From: Pelargonium cotyledonis | Lineage: Eukaryota; Streptophyta; Magnoliopsida; Geraniales; Geraniaceae | Direction: 5' to 3' | Assembly: GCA_036897625.1 (NCBI GenBank) | Contig: JAYMTA010000948.1 | Coordinates: forward strand, 1 to 22,837 | Length of the DNA stretch: 22,837 nucleotides | Shown here: in pieces, positions 1-9,755 of the stretch | Layout: each line of letters begins with the position of its first letter | Numbering within the stretch: position 1 is the first letter of the stretch | Made by a program: the position numbers and the translations under genes | Notes under the pieces: model-generated | Seen by the model: only the letters and a program-made list of their open reading frames with translations | Databases searched by the model: none | Told to the model about the DNA's origin: nothing

Positions 1-95
1 GGGATTGGTAGTGGAGGGGGCGGCGGGTGATCGTCAGATCGTGTGGTTTAGTGGGGTTGAGGTGGTTTGCTGGTGACTTGAGGTTGGGAAGGAGT

Positions 96-1455
96 ATGGG
101 CGTGTTGATTTGGAATTGCAGGGGTATGGGGAATGTCCGTACGCAGACGGTTCTGAGAAGGCTGGTAAGGGAGAAGCGTTCGTTCATGGTGTTCTTAATC
201 AAAACTAAGTGCACCAGAGGAGAACTGGAGAAGGTGGGGTGGATGTTGAATATGGCTTCGTGTTTTTCTAGTGATACTAGAGGACGAAGTGAGGGTTTGG
301 CATTATTCTGGGACAAGGGGGTGCGGGTTAAACTTTTGAGCTGGTCAGCCCATTACGTGGATGTGGTGATTGACATGCGTGAATTGTGACAATGGCGATT
401 CACTGAGTATTATGGGGAGGCAGATTGGGCTCGGAGACCTCTTTCTTGGGATAGAATAAGTGAGTTGGCAGGGCGGAGTAGTTTACCTTGGCTTTGTGCT
501 GGTGATTTTAATGACCTGATGGATAGGAGGGAAAAGAGGGGAGGTAAGGAATACCCCGACTCATTTCTTAAGGGGTTTGCGGATGGGGTTGGGGATGTTA
601 GACTTTTAGATCTGGGTTTTTTGGGTTATGATTTTACATGGATGAGGGGCTCGGGACGAAGACCTTCGATCGAAGAACGACTTGATAGAGCTTTCGGGAA
701 CTAGGACTGGATTTCTAGATTTGCAACTTGGAAGGCTCATTATCTTCCTTTCTTTACCTCAGACCATTGTCTGATTTTGGTGGGCTTGGGGGCGGAGAGT
801 AGATGTGCCATTAGGAGGTTCAGGTTTGAGAATATATGGCATGAGGATAAGGGGTGTGAACAGGTTATTTGATCAGCTTGGTATGGACAGAGTATTTGGG
901 AGCGTTTGTCCAACTGTGGTCAGGAGTTGTAGAGGTGGGGGGCTCCAATGGTAAAAGGTATGGACTCGACGGTCACAAAGCAGAGGCTTTTATTGGAGAG
1001 GTTGAGTAAACAATATGGTGTGTGGGGAAGGGATCGGGTGAATATGGCACGTGAGAAGTATTTGAATCTATTACATATACAGACTGTGTATTGGAAGCAA
1101 TGAGCCAAGACCCATTGGCTCAGATGAGGGGATAGCAATTCAAAGTTTTTCCATCGTGCAGCATCGGTTCGTAAAAAGAACAATATGATCTGGAGGATCA
1201 AAAATAGCAGAGGAGCTTGGGTGGAAGGCTCGGATGAGGTACGGGGTGTTATGTTCAATTTCTTTTCGGAGTTGTTCAGGGCCCGTAAAGTGGTGGGTAT
1301 GGAGAGACTACTAGACCTAGTCCATCCTAAGGTCTCGATGCTGGATAATGAGGAGTTGGAAACTGAGTTTTCTGAGGAATAAATAAAGAAGGCTCTGGAT
1401 TCAATGCACCCAAACAAGGCCCCCCGCCTGGATGGTTTTAACCCGGGTTTTTTTC
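96..1455 (+). pseudogene. LINE ORF2 remnant: endonuclease domain and linker to RT
   Basis: One reading frame (codons starting at multiples of 3) runs from the ATG at 96 to about 1455 with no net frameshift. It carries MGVLIWNCRGMGN at the start (metal-binding Asn region), CAGDFND around 495-515 and TSDH at 756-767, all hallmark exonuclease-endonuclease-phosphatase motifs of LINE endonucleases. FFH near 1148 belongs to the conserved linker, and HPNKAP near 1410 belongs to the first RT block. Seven in-frame stops interrupt it, at 387, 702, 870, 930, 1101, 1125 and 1380. The frame is finally lost at a T-run near 1447-1454. It is non-functional as read. Whether the ATG at 96 is the original ORF2 start cannot be decided here. 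Confidence 0.85.
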
Positions 1456-2560
1456 CAGAGATACTGGCATGTTATAGGGAAGGACGTGACCAGAGCATGT
1501 CTATATATTCTTCGAGACGACACGATCCCAGCTGCGCTGAATGAGACTATTCTAGTCTTGATCCCGAAAAAGGAACAAATGAATACAGCCTCAGTTTTTG
1601 GCTGATAGCGCTCTATAATGTGGTTTACAAGACTATGTCGAAGGCTGTGGCCAACAGGATTAAGCCTGTGCTCCAAAGAGTAATTTCGGACAACCAGAGT
1701 GCATTCTTGTCGGGCAAATTGATCACTGATAACATATGTGTGGCAAACGAGTTGTTCTACTTCATTCGTAGGCATAGGAAGGGGGAGTGGGGGCGCTAAA
1801 ATTGGATATTGCTAAAGCTTATGATAATGTTGAGTGGTGTTTTCTCCAGGATATGATGGTGCGGTTAGGTTTCTCTTCTCGGTGGACAGAGTTGATAATG
1901 AGTTATGTTTCGTCAGCCACGTTTAGGGTGGAGGTGGGGGTGCTCTTTTAGAAAGTTTCAGGCCTCAAGAGGTATCAGGCAGGGCGATCCACTATCCCTC
2001 CTATTTATTCCTTATTGTTGCGAAAGGCCTCACAACCATTGTGAGACGCAAAGAGGAGCTAGGGGAGCTGAGCGGGAGCAGGGTGTCCCACATGGGTCCA
2101 TCAGTGTCCCACCTGTTATTTGCTGATGATGCCCTTATTTTCTTTCAAGCCTGCCAGTCTAAGGCGGAAGCGATCAAGGATGCTCTAAAGGTTTATGCTG
2201 AGTGCTCAGGACAAAGAGTGAATTTCCATAAGTTTTCGTTGCTTTTGAGCCTAAAACTGGATGATGCGGTCGGAGATCAGTTGTTTCAGTGCTTAGGAGT
2301 GTCGAGAGTGGAAGCTTTTGACAGATATTTGGGGGTCCCGGGTTATGACGGGGGTAGCAGGGTAAAAATGTTTGATTATGTGGTTCAGACAGTTCAGGCT
2401 TAGATCTCGTCGTGGTCTACCAAGGCTCTTTCTAAGGCAGGGTAGGAAGTATTGTTAAAGGCCGTGGCACAGGCTGTTCCATCCTACTGTATGGGGGTGT
2501 ATCAGTTTTTGGTAACGACTTGTTAGAAGCTTGAGGCAGCAGTCAGTAGTTTCTGGTAGA
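1456..2560 (+). pseudogene. LINE ORF2 remnant: reverse transcriptase domain
   Basis: RT blocks can be read in alternating frames: LNETILVLIPKK near 1538-1575; ANRIKPVL and NQSAFLSGKLITDN around 1650-1730; KLDIAKAYDNVEW from about 1799; RGIRQGDPLS near 1968-2000; and LLFADDALIF, the catalytic FADD box, at 2119-2130, followed by CSGQRVNFHKF. Frame changes occur around 1455, 1590-1610, 1790 and 2010-2040, with further stops at 2401, 2440s, 2520s and 2557. The catalytic Asp pair survives but the protein is broken in many places. This matches a non-LTR (L1-like) RT rather than a copia or gypsy RT, because the NQSAF...G block and the AKAYD...W block follow the LINE order. Confidence 0.88.
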
Positions 2561-3520
2561 GTTTGGGTAAAGGGTCAAAACGTGGGGTGCATTGGAAGTC
2601 CTGGAAATATATGAATAGAAGGAAGATCTGCGGGGGTTTGGGTTTTAGGGATATTCAGGCTTTTCAGCCTTGCTTTGTTGGGAAAACAGATGTGGCGCAT
2701 AGAGAATCAGAAGGAGTCCCTATTCAGCAAAATGTTCCGGCACAAATATGCTCCTAATGGCTCGGTGTTTATAGCAGGGTCGACCATGGGGGATAGTCAA
2801 ATATGGAGAGGATTCTGTGCAGCTCGGGATGTTCTGGCGAAGCATTGTGTTTTATGTGTTGGAGATGGGTTTGATATTAGGGCTCTAACGGATTCGTGGG
2901 TGCTGGAGTTCCCGGGCTTTGTTCCAAGGGTTAAGGAGACGATGGTGGGGGCAATCCCGCGATTAGTAAGAGTGGCTGAGTTCTTGGAGTTCGGGAGAAG
3001 GAAGTGGAATGAGGTCAAGATTCGGCAACTCTTTGATAAAGAGTCGAGCAATGCCATCCTGAACATCAGGTTGGGGAGGGTGGCGAGTAGGGATGTGTGG
3101 TTCTGGATCCGGACAAGCGGGGGCTCTACTCAGTCAGGAGCGGGTACCATATGATCAAGGGTGCCCGGGACACGGGGCAGGAAGAAGACACATTTTGGAG
3201 GAAAATCTGGGGGCCGCAAGTCCAGGCGAAGGTCAAACATTGTATGTGGATAGCACTCTTAGGTTGCCTCCCAGTTTGTGAGCGCCTGGTCAGCAAGAGG
3301 GTGGATGTGGATCTAGCGTGCCCAAGATGTAACGGTGAAGCTGAGACGGTGGAGCATGCCTTACTTAGATGTCCTTTCGCTATGGGGATATGGGATCGTC
3401 TTGGGTTACGGGCTTTGTCTTTTGGGGCCCCTACTTTATGGGAGTTCATACAGGGGGTGGTTAGTAGAGGGGAGGAGGGCCTTTTGGAGAAGGTCCTATA
3501 TGCTAGTTAGAGCTTGTGGA
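2561..3520 (+). pseudogene. LINE ORF2 remnant: post-RT region and zf-RVT segment
   Basis: The stretch reads HWKSWKYMNRRKICGGLGFRDIQAF, the conserved post-RT segment, then a frame change near 2680 and the IWRG...C.GDGFDI...W block. A further frame change near 3100 leads to FWRKIWGPQVQAKVKHCMWIALLGCLP, and then CPRCNGEAETVEHALLRCPFA, a C-x2-C...H...C zf-RVT motif of plant LINE ORF2 (about 3318-3380). Stops and frameshifts separate the pieces. It has no host-gene features. Confidence 0.8.
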
Positions 3521-3639
3521 AGGCAAACAATGATGGAATCTAGAACGACAAATGGATCACCATTGATGAGGTTTGGAGTGTAGGGATCTGGACACGCCTA
3601 GCTTAGCGGGCGGCTAGGGAGGAAGAGCCTTTACTGAAC

Positions 3640-4151
3640 CCAGTCCGGGTTAAGGAGGTTTGGTCCCCGCCGGAGGGAGGTGTTCTCAAGATTAACACAG
3701 ATGGAGCTGTTTTCAACAGGCAGGGAGCATTGGGAGGAGGCTGGATAGTTTGAGATCAGAGAGGTGGTGTGGTGGGAGGTGGTAGGGTTCGCTAGAATGG
3801 TGTTCAGAATCCTGAGGTGGTGGACGCTATGACTATTCTTACAGCGTTGAGCTGGGCTCGGTCACAAAGGTGGGACGACTTGGTGTTAGAATCGGATGCC
3901 TAGGGGGTTATTGCGAGGATCTAGGCTGGAATGCCTCTCAAAGAAGTGCATTAGGGCTAATCTATGCGGATATCCTCTTGGAGGCTAGGTATTTTACTCG
4001 GGCCCGTTTTCGTTTTGTCAGGCGTGCAGGAAACCAAGCCGCTCATTATTTAGCTAGATCGTCTTTGAGTTGTAGTAGTTTGGATGAATGGTTTGGAGAC
4101 ATCCCTAACGGGGAGCTTCATGATATTGTAATCAAAGATTCTTGTCAGTAA
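3640..4151 (+). pseudogene. LINE ORF2 remnant: C-terminal RNase H domain
   Basis: Translation gives VWSPPEGGVLKINTDGAVF (first catalytic Asp in NTDGA), a GALGGGWIV strand, AMTILTALSWA (the usual Glu helix), VLESDA (another catalytic Asp) and VRRAGNQAAHYLA (the C-terminal RN..AH.LA motif) before a stop at 4149-4151. In-frame stops and one frame change near 3930-3950 break it. An RNase H appended to ORF2 is usual for this plant LINE lineage, so its presence supports the classification. It is non-functional as read. Confidence 0.82.
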
Positions 4152-4195
4152 TGAAAGTTTTACTTTCTTGATCAAAGAAGATGATAAGAAAATCC

Positions 4196-4799
4196 TACCA
4201 AATCATATTTTCCTTATCTCAAAATAAATGACAAACTTTCTTCGCATATTTTTTTTGTTAAGAAAATATTAATTTCACTTTAGATATACACTTAAAAGAA
4301 ATTAGAGAATTACAAACTCGATTACAAATAGACCTGACATAAAACTAAATATTTTAGTACATAATTCGTAGATCTCGAATGTTCATATGAACAACAGTCA
4401 TATAGTTAGTTGAAACATTGACTGCAATAATTGAACAAGCAAACCAACTCTATTTCTCTCCTCAAAATCATATGACGCACAACAGTACTCTCAAATAAAA
4501 TATGCATACTCGTAATAAAGAAATTTTTTTATCAATAAATGGAGAGTTTTCAATAATAGAAAGACAAACAAAGCTTAAAACAAACAAAATACTCAAATAT
4601 GATTCAATAATAAAAAAAAGCCAATGTACTTGTAGCAAACATATTTTTACATATAGTATTTAACATGGTTTACACGTGACAAACTTATACTTAGAAAATA
4701 TGCACATAACTATATGTATTTTTGAAATTATTTTTAACATATAAAATAAGTAATGTTAAACTGTTAATGTAAAATAACGAAATTATCACGAGAATATTC
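4196..4799. other. AT-rich intergenic DNA, no gene seen
   Basis: No open frame of note, no RNA gene and no clear terminal repeats. Base composition changes sharply from the GC-richer LINE to AT-rich DNA. A TATAAAAT string at 4740-4747 lies upstream of the CT/GC-rich leader of the next gene and could be a core promoter, but such strings are expected by chance here. Confidence 0.5.
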
Positions 4800-5115
4800 A
4801 CATTTTATCGTCATTTTCATTTTCTCCCTCCCAATCCTTCCTGTTTGTTTTTTTATTCCTATTCGTATAAGTCGCAACCCGAAACGATTACCGACACGCA
4901 ATTTAAATCACCGTCCTCGACATTTCGCCGATTGCTTTAAGCGAAACACATTCGCAGCTCGGATCCCGATTCCGATACCGATACACCTTCCTCCGATCCA
5001 CTCATTTCGGTTCCTCCGGCTTTCCGATGCCCAGACCCTGAGTTTCGGATCGTGAATCCGGTATTTCGGCGCCGGATAATTGCACCGAAATTTCTCTCCT
5101 CCTCCCTTCCAAAGA
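4800..5115 (+). promoter_or_regulatory. Probable promoter-proximal region and 5' UTR exon of the BED/hAT gene
   Basis: In an otherwise AT-rich stretch this segment is CT- and CpG-rich (CTCCCTCC near 4826, many CCGAT/CGATTCC words at 4960-4990, CTCTCCTCCTCCC near 5094), the composition of plant 5' leaders. It ends at a plausible donor, AAAGA followed by GTATGA, with GT at 5116-5117. The next plausible acceptor is the AG at 6584-6585, 15 bases before the first coding ATG, so the leader intron would be about 1.47 kb. This is an inference from composition and splice signals. Transcript evidence could move the boundaries or assign the leader elsewhere. Confidence 0.4.
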
Positions 5116-6585
5116 GTATGATTTTTTCTTCCTGCTTTGGTGTTCACTGATGCTTCGTTTTGGAGTGTGGAGCTGGTTAGACTGTTTTGATTGCCTTGTT
5201 TGGTTGATGAGAAAATGTAGTCAAAATTTTATATTACTTCATGGAATGTTACCTTTGATTTCTAGAAAGGTAGAGATTGATGTTACTGGGTTTCTGTTGT
5301 TCTGGCCTTGTTTGGTGGCTGAGGAAATGTAGTAATATTTTCTGTTACTTTAGGGAAAGTTACTATTTTTGAAGAAAAGGTAGAGGATGTTATTGGGTTT
5401 GTGTTGTTTTAGGTGTGTGCAGAATTTTCTCATGCACCCATTGACGTGATGGAGCTGTATTTAGTTCTGGTTTCTCCTTGGATTCTATGAATCTATAACA
5501 AATTGTGATTAAGAAAAGGCATTCATTTGTTTCATTTTCTTTGAGCAATGAGGGCTTAGGAAACAGGTAATGGTAGTGCTGATATTTATCTCTTGCCGAG
5601 GAATAGGTTTAATATGAAAGAATGGTAATGAATTGTGGTTGTTCTGTAGTCACAATGTTAGTTGCATACTTGCATTAGAGTGAAGAGGGCCATTAGAAAG
5701 ATGTTTATACATTATACAATTCATCTCGGGTTTTAGTTTGTCTCATACATAGAAATATCAAGATGTGAAGTCTTCAACAAGAAAAGTAATGGCAGATAGC
5801 ATTGGAAAATATCAGGTTGATTAAGGGGTTGCGAAGGAAAGGTGGTAGGAGTGGTTAGTGTCGCTCACTGTTTAGGACTAATAAGATGTGTTTAAAGGAA
5901 ATAAAATTGTGTTGTAAGGCACTAAGGCTCTCTATGATTGTTTATTTCATGGTTGCTCTATAAACTAGTTAATAATAAGCAATTTATAGAAAATGAAAGG
6001 AGAGAAAGAGAACGAGAAATAATAAGAGTAAGAGACAAGGAAAATTTAAGGAGAACATGTTTGGCAAGCATGCCTTCCATAGTAAAATGAATTTGTCATG
6101 GTGATTTCTAGAATTTTAGACTTATGGAGCGTACTCTTAAAGATCCCACAACACAAAATAGCGAGTTCGATAAAAATTGATTTTTTTTTTCCTTCTAAAT
6201 GTTGTTCAAGACTTTTGAATCAGAACATCTATAAAGGATTTCATCTTCGTCCAAAAATATCTGTCAAAATGAAAGGCCCATGAAAGTCAAAAGTAATTCT
6301 TAAAAATTTTAAACATGCTGAAAAAGTTATTTCTCTCCCTGTCACTTAAGATGAGTTGGAAACACGAATCACTTATATATAAAAATGATGACGAATAAAC
6401 TAAGACGACCCTGATATCACAAATAACTAATAATTTTAGGAAATATTATTAAAAGTAATGCAGTGTAATATTTTTTTTTGTCGATCAAGTATAATTTATA
6501 AGTTCTAACGCCTGGCTTTGGAAATCTGTTCACTATGATATACATATATAGGTGTGCGTTCTTAATGTGATTCTGTGAATACCAG
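5116..6585 (+). other. Probable leader intron of the BED/hAT gene
   Basis: The stretch is T-rich with no convincing coding frame, as expected of a plant first intron. Its first part contains the GCCTTGTTTGGT...GAG/AAATGTAG text seen twice (see the tandem duplication entry). I see no TE ends, RNA genes or long ORFs in the rest (5412-6585); short open frames there are chance. Confidence 0.4.
5193..5410 (+). repeat. Degenerate tandem duplication, unit about 112 bp
   Basis: Two adjacent copies begin with GCCTTGTTTGGT at 5193 and 5305 and share the ordered words AAATGTAGT, TTACTT, GTTAC, AGAAA/AAGGTAGAG, ATGTTA, TGGGTTT and TGTTGTT. Small indels separate the copies, so the duplication is old. It lies just inside the proposed leader intron, where duplications of this kind may change intron length or intron-mediated enhancement; that role is speculative. 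Confidence 0.7.
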
Positions 6586-6599
6586 ATATTATACATCTC

Positions 6600-9500
6600 A
6601 TGGTGGAGACTCGGGAATTTTTTGACTCTTTCCCAGCCATGCAACACAAGGATAACCAGGTGAGCAACATACATGCCTCAAACTGTTTTCCTACTTTTAA
6701 TTATGTATCTTAATGATTTCTTGAGGCTGAGATGCCTGTTAGCTTAATTTACCCGGAATGACATTTTTTGCCATTTACTTCAACGTGTCTTTTCCCCCCT
6801 TAGGGTTTAGCACCTCCTCGAGCTACTGATCCTGGTTGGGCCCATGGAATTATGGTAAATGGGGGTCGGCAAAAGATTAAGTGCAAGTACTGTCATAAAG
6901 TTATGCTTGGGGGTGGAATTTCCAGACTAAAGCAACATTTAGCTGGAGAAAGAGGGAATGTCACTCCGTGTGAGGAAGTACCCGAAGAAGTTAAGATGCA
7001 GATTCAACAACACTTGGGTTTTAAAGTGTTGAACAAGTTAAAAAGGCAGAGAGGGCCGAAGAGTGGCAAAAACACCATGGTATCTTATTTTCAGGGCAGG
7101 GGTGAAGTAGATGAAGATGTATCGCAGATTCAGAAAACAGCTTCAACACGAGGAACTATCAAAAGAAAAGGAAAAGAGGTTGTGGAAGGAGCATCCAATC
7201 GAATAAAGAAAAACAAAAGGCAATTTTTTCCAGCTGCTACGCCTATTGCTTCTCAATCTATCCACCAAAGTTTTGCTTCCCAGGAGAACATGGATCATGC
7301 TGATATGGCCGTCGCAAGATTTATGTATGAAGCTGGTATACCATTCACTGCTGCAAATTCATATTGTTTCCAACAGATGGCTGATGCAATTGCTGCTGTA
7401 GGTCCTGGTTATAAAATGCCTTCCTATCATTCTTTGCGAGGTAGACTGTTGAACCGAAGCTTTCAGGATGCAGGGGACTATTGTGAAGAACTAAGAAAGT
7501 CTTGGGATGTGACTGGGTGTTCAGTCATGGTTGATAGGTGGACAGATGGGACTGGTTGTACAGTTCTTAATTTTTATGTTTATTGTCCTAAGGGCACAAT
7601 GTTCCTTAGATCTGTTGATGCATCAGATATCACAGGATCTCCTGAGGTACTCCTGAATTTATTTGGTTCTGTTGTTCAAGAAGTTGGGCCCAAGAATATT
7701 GTCAATTTTGTTACAGATACTTCCCCAAGTTATAGAGCTGCAGCAAAACTCTTACAAGAGAAGTACAAAACTTTCTTCTGCAGTGTTTGTGGAGCGCACT
7801 GTATTGACCTAATGTTATTAGAAATTGGAAAAATGGATGAGGTACAAGAAATTTTGGCAAAGGCTAAACGGATTACTCAGATCATATATAACAATGGTTG
7901 GATCCTCAATTTGTTGAGGAAGAAAACAGGTGGAAGAGATATTATCCAGCTTGCAAGCACAAAGTTTGCTTCAATCTTCCTGACACTGCAATGCATTCTG
8001 TCACTTATGGAACCTCTCCATCAAATGTTTACCTGTGCATCTTGGATGCAGTCAACTTTCTCCAAGCAAAGGGCTGGACTTGAGGTGGCTGAAATTATAG
8101 TGGACCCGCCTTTTTGGTCTCAGTGTGACCGAATTTTGAAGGTCACAAGACCCTTGCTCACTGTTCTGCACCTTCTAGAGGCTGAAGAGAGACCATCTGC
8201 TGGGTATTTATATGATGCAATGGAAAAGGCAAAGAAAAGTATCACCTTAGCATTTGACAACAAGGAATCCTATTTACCATATTTGAAAGTTATCAATCAC
8301 ATTTGGCAAGAGGAACTCCATAGCCCACTTCATGCAGCTGCATACTATCTTAATCCATCCTTGTTCTATAATCCAAGTTTCTGCTCTAACAAAGTGATCC
8401 AGAAAGGTTTCCTTGATTGTATAGAGACTATAGAGCCTAGCTTAAGTGCTCAGGTTACGATTACAAGCCACATAAATTTTTATGAGGAAGCTGTTGGGGA
8501 TTTTGGTCGGCCTGTGGCATTACGTGGCCGTGATTCATTGACTCCAGGTTTGCATTCATTTTGTTTGGTCTTTCCAAGTGTGAGATTTTGCTGTCAAGTT
8601 ATTGTATATAAAATATCCTTTTGTTGCTTTGCAGCTACTTGGTGGTCACTATACGCAGTTGATTATCCAGATCTGCAACGATTAGCCGTCAGGGTATTAA
8701 GTCAGACCTGCAGCATTGCCCAATGTGAGAGAACTTGGAGCATGTTTCATCGAACACAGTCTAAAAAGAGGAACAGATTGGAGAACCAGAGGATGAATGA
8801 CCTAATATTTACTCATTATAACTTGCGCCTTAAGGAGAGGTAACAGCTAATCACTTATCCCTCCATGCCAAGTCATCACCGTAGTGCATAATTATTTGAG
8901 TTATTAAATGACACGCACTTTCATGATACTGTGAGCTAAGAAAGCATTATTCACTTAAGTCACTATTTTTTTTTTATAATTTTTTGTTATTTTTGAAAGT
9001 TATGATCTTGGAACCTCTTTTCTTCTGATACCAAACTGTATTTTTGGTCCTCTAGAATTTTATGTTCCTGATCTAATTAAGCGGATAGGATGTTAGATGA
9101 ATATTTTGAAGCTCCAAAAACCTTCCATTATATTTTCGTGAATACTAAGGTAGCTTTTAGATTAGAATTTTTGTTTAGGAATGGTCAAGAATCGGAATGA
9201 GATTCTCATTGTTCATGTTTGGATTATGTTTTTTTTGTCATGATAATGGCTCCGGAATGAGAGTCTTATTCCCATTACCACTCTTGATTTGCATTCCCAT
9301 TCCATTTTTTTTTAAAATCCAAATGGTACCTAATTACCAATATGTACAGTGCTTTCACACAAGTTCATTCAACAGCAACACTTCTGGAATAGCAATAGTC
9401 AAACCAAACAACAGCTTAGCATTTAGATCCGTGAACATGATACGCAGCACATAGCTACTGCAAACAACTTAACATTTATTCCTATGCAAACAGGAGATCT

Positions 9501-9755
9501 GATGCAAGTTCAGCTAGGTGCATGAGAGGAACACTTGATCCTATATGCTTGGAAGCCATAGATGCCAACATGGGAGATTGGGTGGAGGACCCTGGAGCCA
9601 TGGAGGGTGAGGACCTTAGCTGGATGAATGTAGCGATCCCCAGTGAGAGGATTAATGTGAGTCATAAAGTTGATATTGGTGATGATTGTAATGACAGTGC
9701 AGATGACCGAGGCAGTGACGACTCAAAAGGTATTGATGGAAATGATGATTTATAG
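6600..9755 (+). CDS. BED zinc finger / DUF659 / hAT dimerisation domain protein (domesticated hAT-transposase type), spliced, 756 aa
   Basis: The reconstructed coding exons are 6600-6659, 6804-8547, 8635-8839 and 9494-9755, joined by GT-AG introns and giving 2271 nt without internal stops. The first exon starts at ATGG and ends CAG before GTGAGC; the second opens GGTTTAGCACC after TTAG. Domains in order: an APPRATDPGWAHG motif (residues 23-35); a BED-type finger with C47, C50, H65 and C76; a lysine/arginine-rich probable nuclear signal near 139-159; DUF659 from about 225 to 370 with MVDRWTDG (D264) and VTDTSPSY (D325); and the hAT C-terminal dimerisation motif WWSLYAVDYPDLQRLA...CERTWSMF (604-638, E633). 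The C-terminal tail is acidic (residues about 725-756). Plant proteins of this type are transposase-derived and presumed nuclear DNA-binding factors; a specific function is not known to me. I see no terminal inverted repeats around the gene, and an intron-rich structure argues for a host gene. The exon 4 acceptor could be 9493 or 9496 (CAGGAG), both in frame. Confidence 0.85.
8548..8634 (+). other. 87-nt frame-neutral intron inside the BED/hAT gene
   Basis: The donor is CCAG followed by GTTTGC (GT at 8548-8549) and the acceptor is TTTGCAG ending at 8634. Removing it joins DSLTP to ATWWSLYAVDYP, the usual run into the hAT dimerisation motif. The intron is 29 codons long with no in-frame stop, so an unspliced message stays open and inserts a hydrophobic, cysteine- and phenylalanine-rich peptide. 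The T-rich 3' part and the poor fit of that peptide to the family support intron status. Confidence 0.85.
8840..9493 (+). other. Last intron of the BED/hAT gene
   Basis: The donor is GAGAG followed by GTAACA (GT at 8840-8841) and the acceptor is GCAAACAG at 9493. If unspliced, the frame stops at once (TAA at 8841-8843), giving a protein truncated just after the dimerisation motif. The intron carries a possible MITE relic at 9178-9303. No exon-like frame is seen inside. Confidence 0.75.
9178..9303. repeat. Possible MITE relic with imperfect terminal inverted repeats
   Basis: The left end reads GGAATGG...ATCGGAATGAGATTCTCATT. The right end, read in reverse complement, begins GGAATGGGAATG and contains GGGAATAAGACTCTCATTCCGG. 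The shared words GGAATG and GA(C/T)TCTCATT occur at both ends in opposite orientation, like small plant MITEs. The arms align only loosely and I could not identify a target-site duplication, so this is tentative. Confidence 0.35.

Larger units (their letters stand above)
1..4190 (+). mobile_element. Decayed LINE (L1-type non-LTR retrotransposon), 5' end outside window
   Basis: Conceptual translation of the plus strand, across many stops and frameshifts, gives the ordered domains of a plant L1-type ORF2: an apurinic-type endonuclease (start near 96), reverse transcriptase (about 1380-2450, FADD box at 2119-2130), a zf-RVT cysteine/histidine segment (about 3180-3450) and a C-terminal RNase H (about 3650-4150). 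After the last sense codons the sequence passes into a short TAATGAAAG...-type tail and an A-rich stretch (about 4150-4195), as in plant LINE 3' ends. ORF1 and the 5' UTR would lie left of base 1, or the copy is 5'-truncated. No target-site duplication can be tested because the 5' junction is missing. The copy cannot make a working protein. GC content is much higher than in the flanking DNA from 4200 onward. Confidence 0.9.

Noticed and set aside
920..1775. Open frames on the minus strand inside the LINE (920-1417, 1401-1775)
   Set aside because: They are antisense shadows of the GC-rich ORF2 remnant; the plus strand carries the recognisable endonuclease and RT motifs.
4908..5147. 79-codon minus-strand frame in the BED/hAT leader
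   Set aside because: It lies in CpG-rich sequence where stops are rare, has no recognisable domain, and the plus strand explains the region as a leader exon.
7898..8083. 61-codon plus-strand frame inside the BED/hAT gene
   Set aside because: It is an overlapping frame within the DUF659-containing exon.
9197..9454. 85-codon frame in the last BED/hAT intron
   Set aside because: It is inside an intron with good splice signals and overlaps a possible MITE; no protein character.
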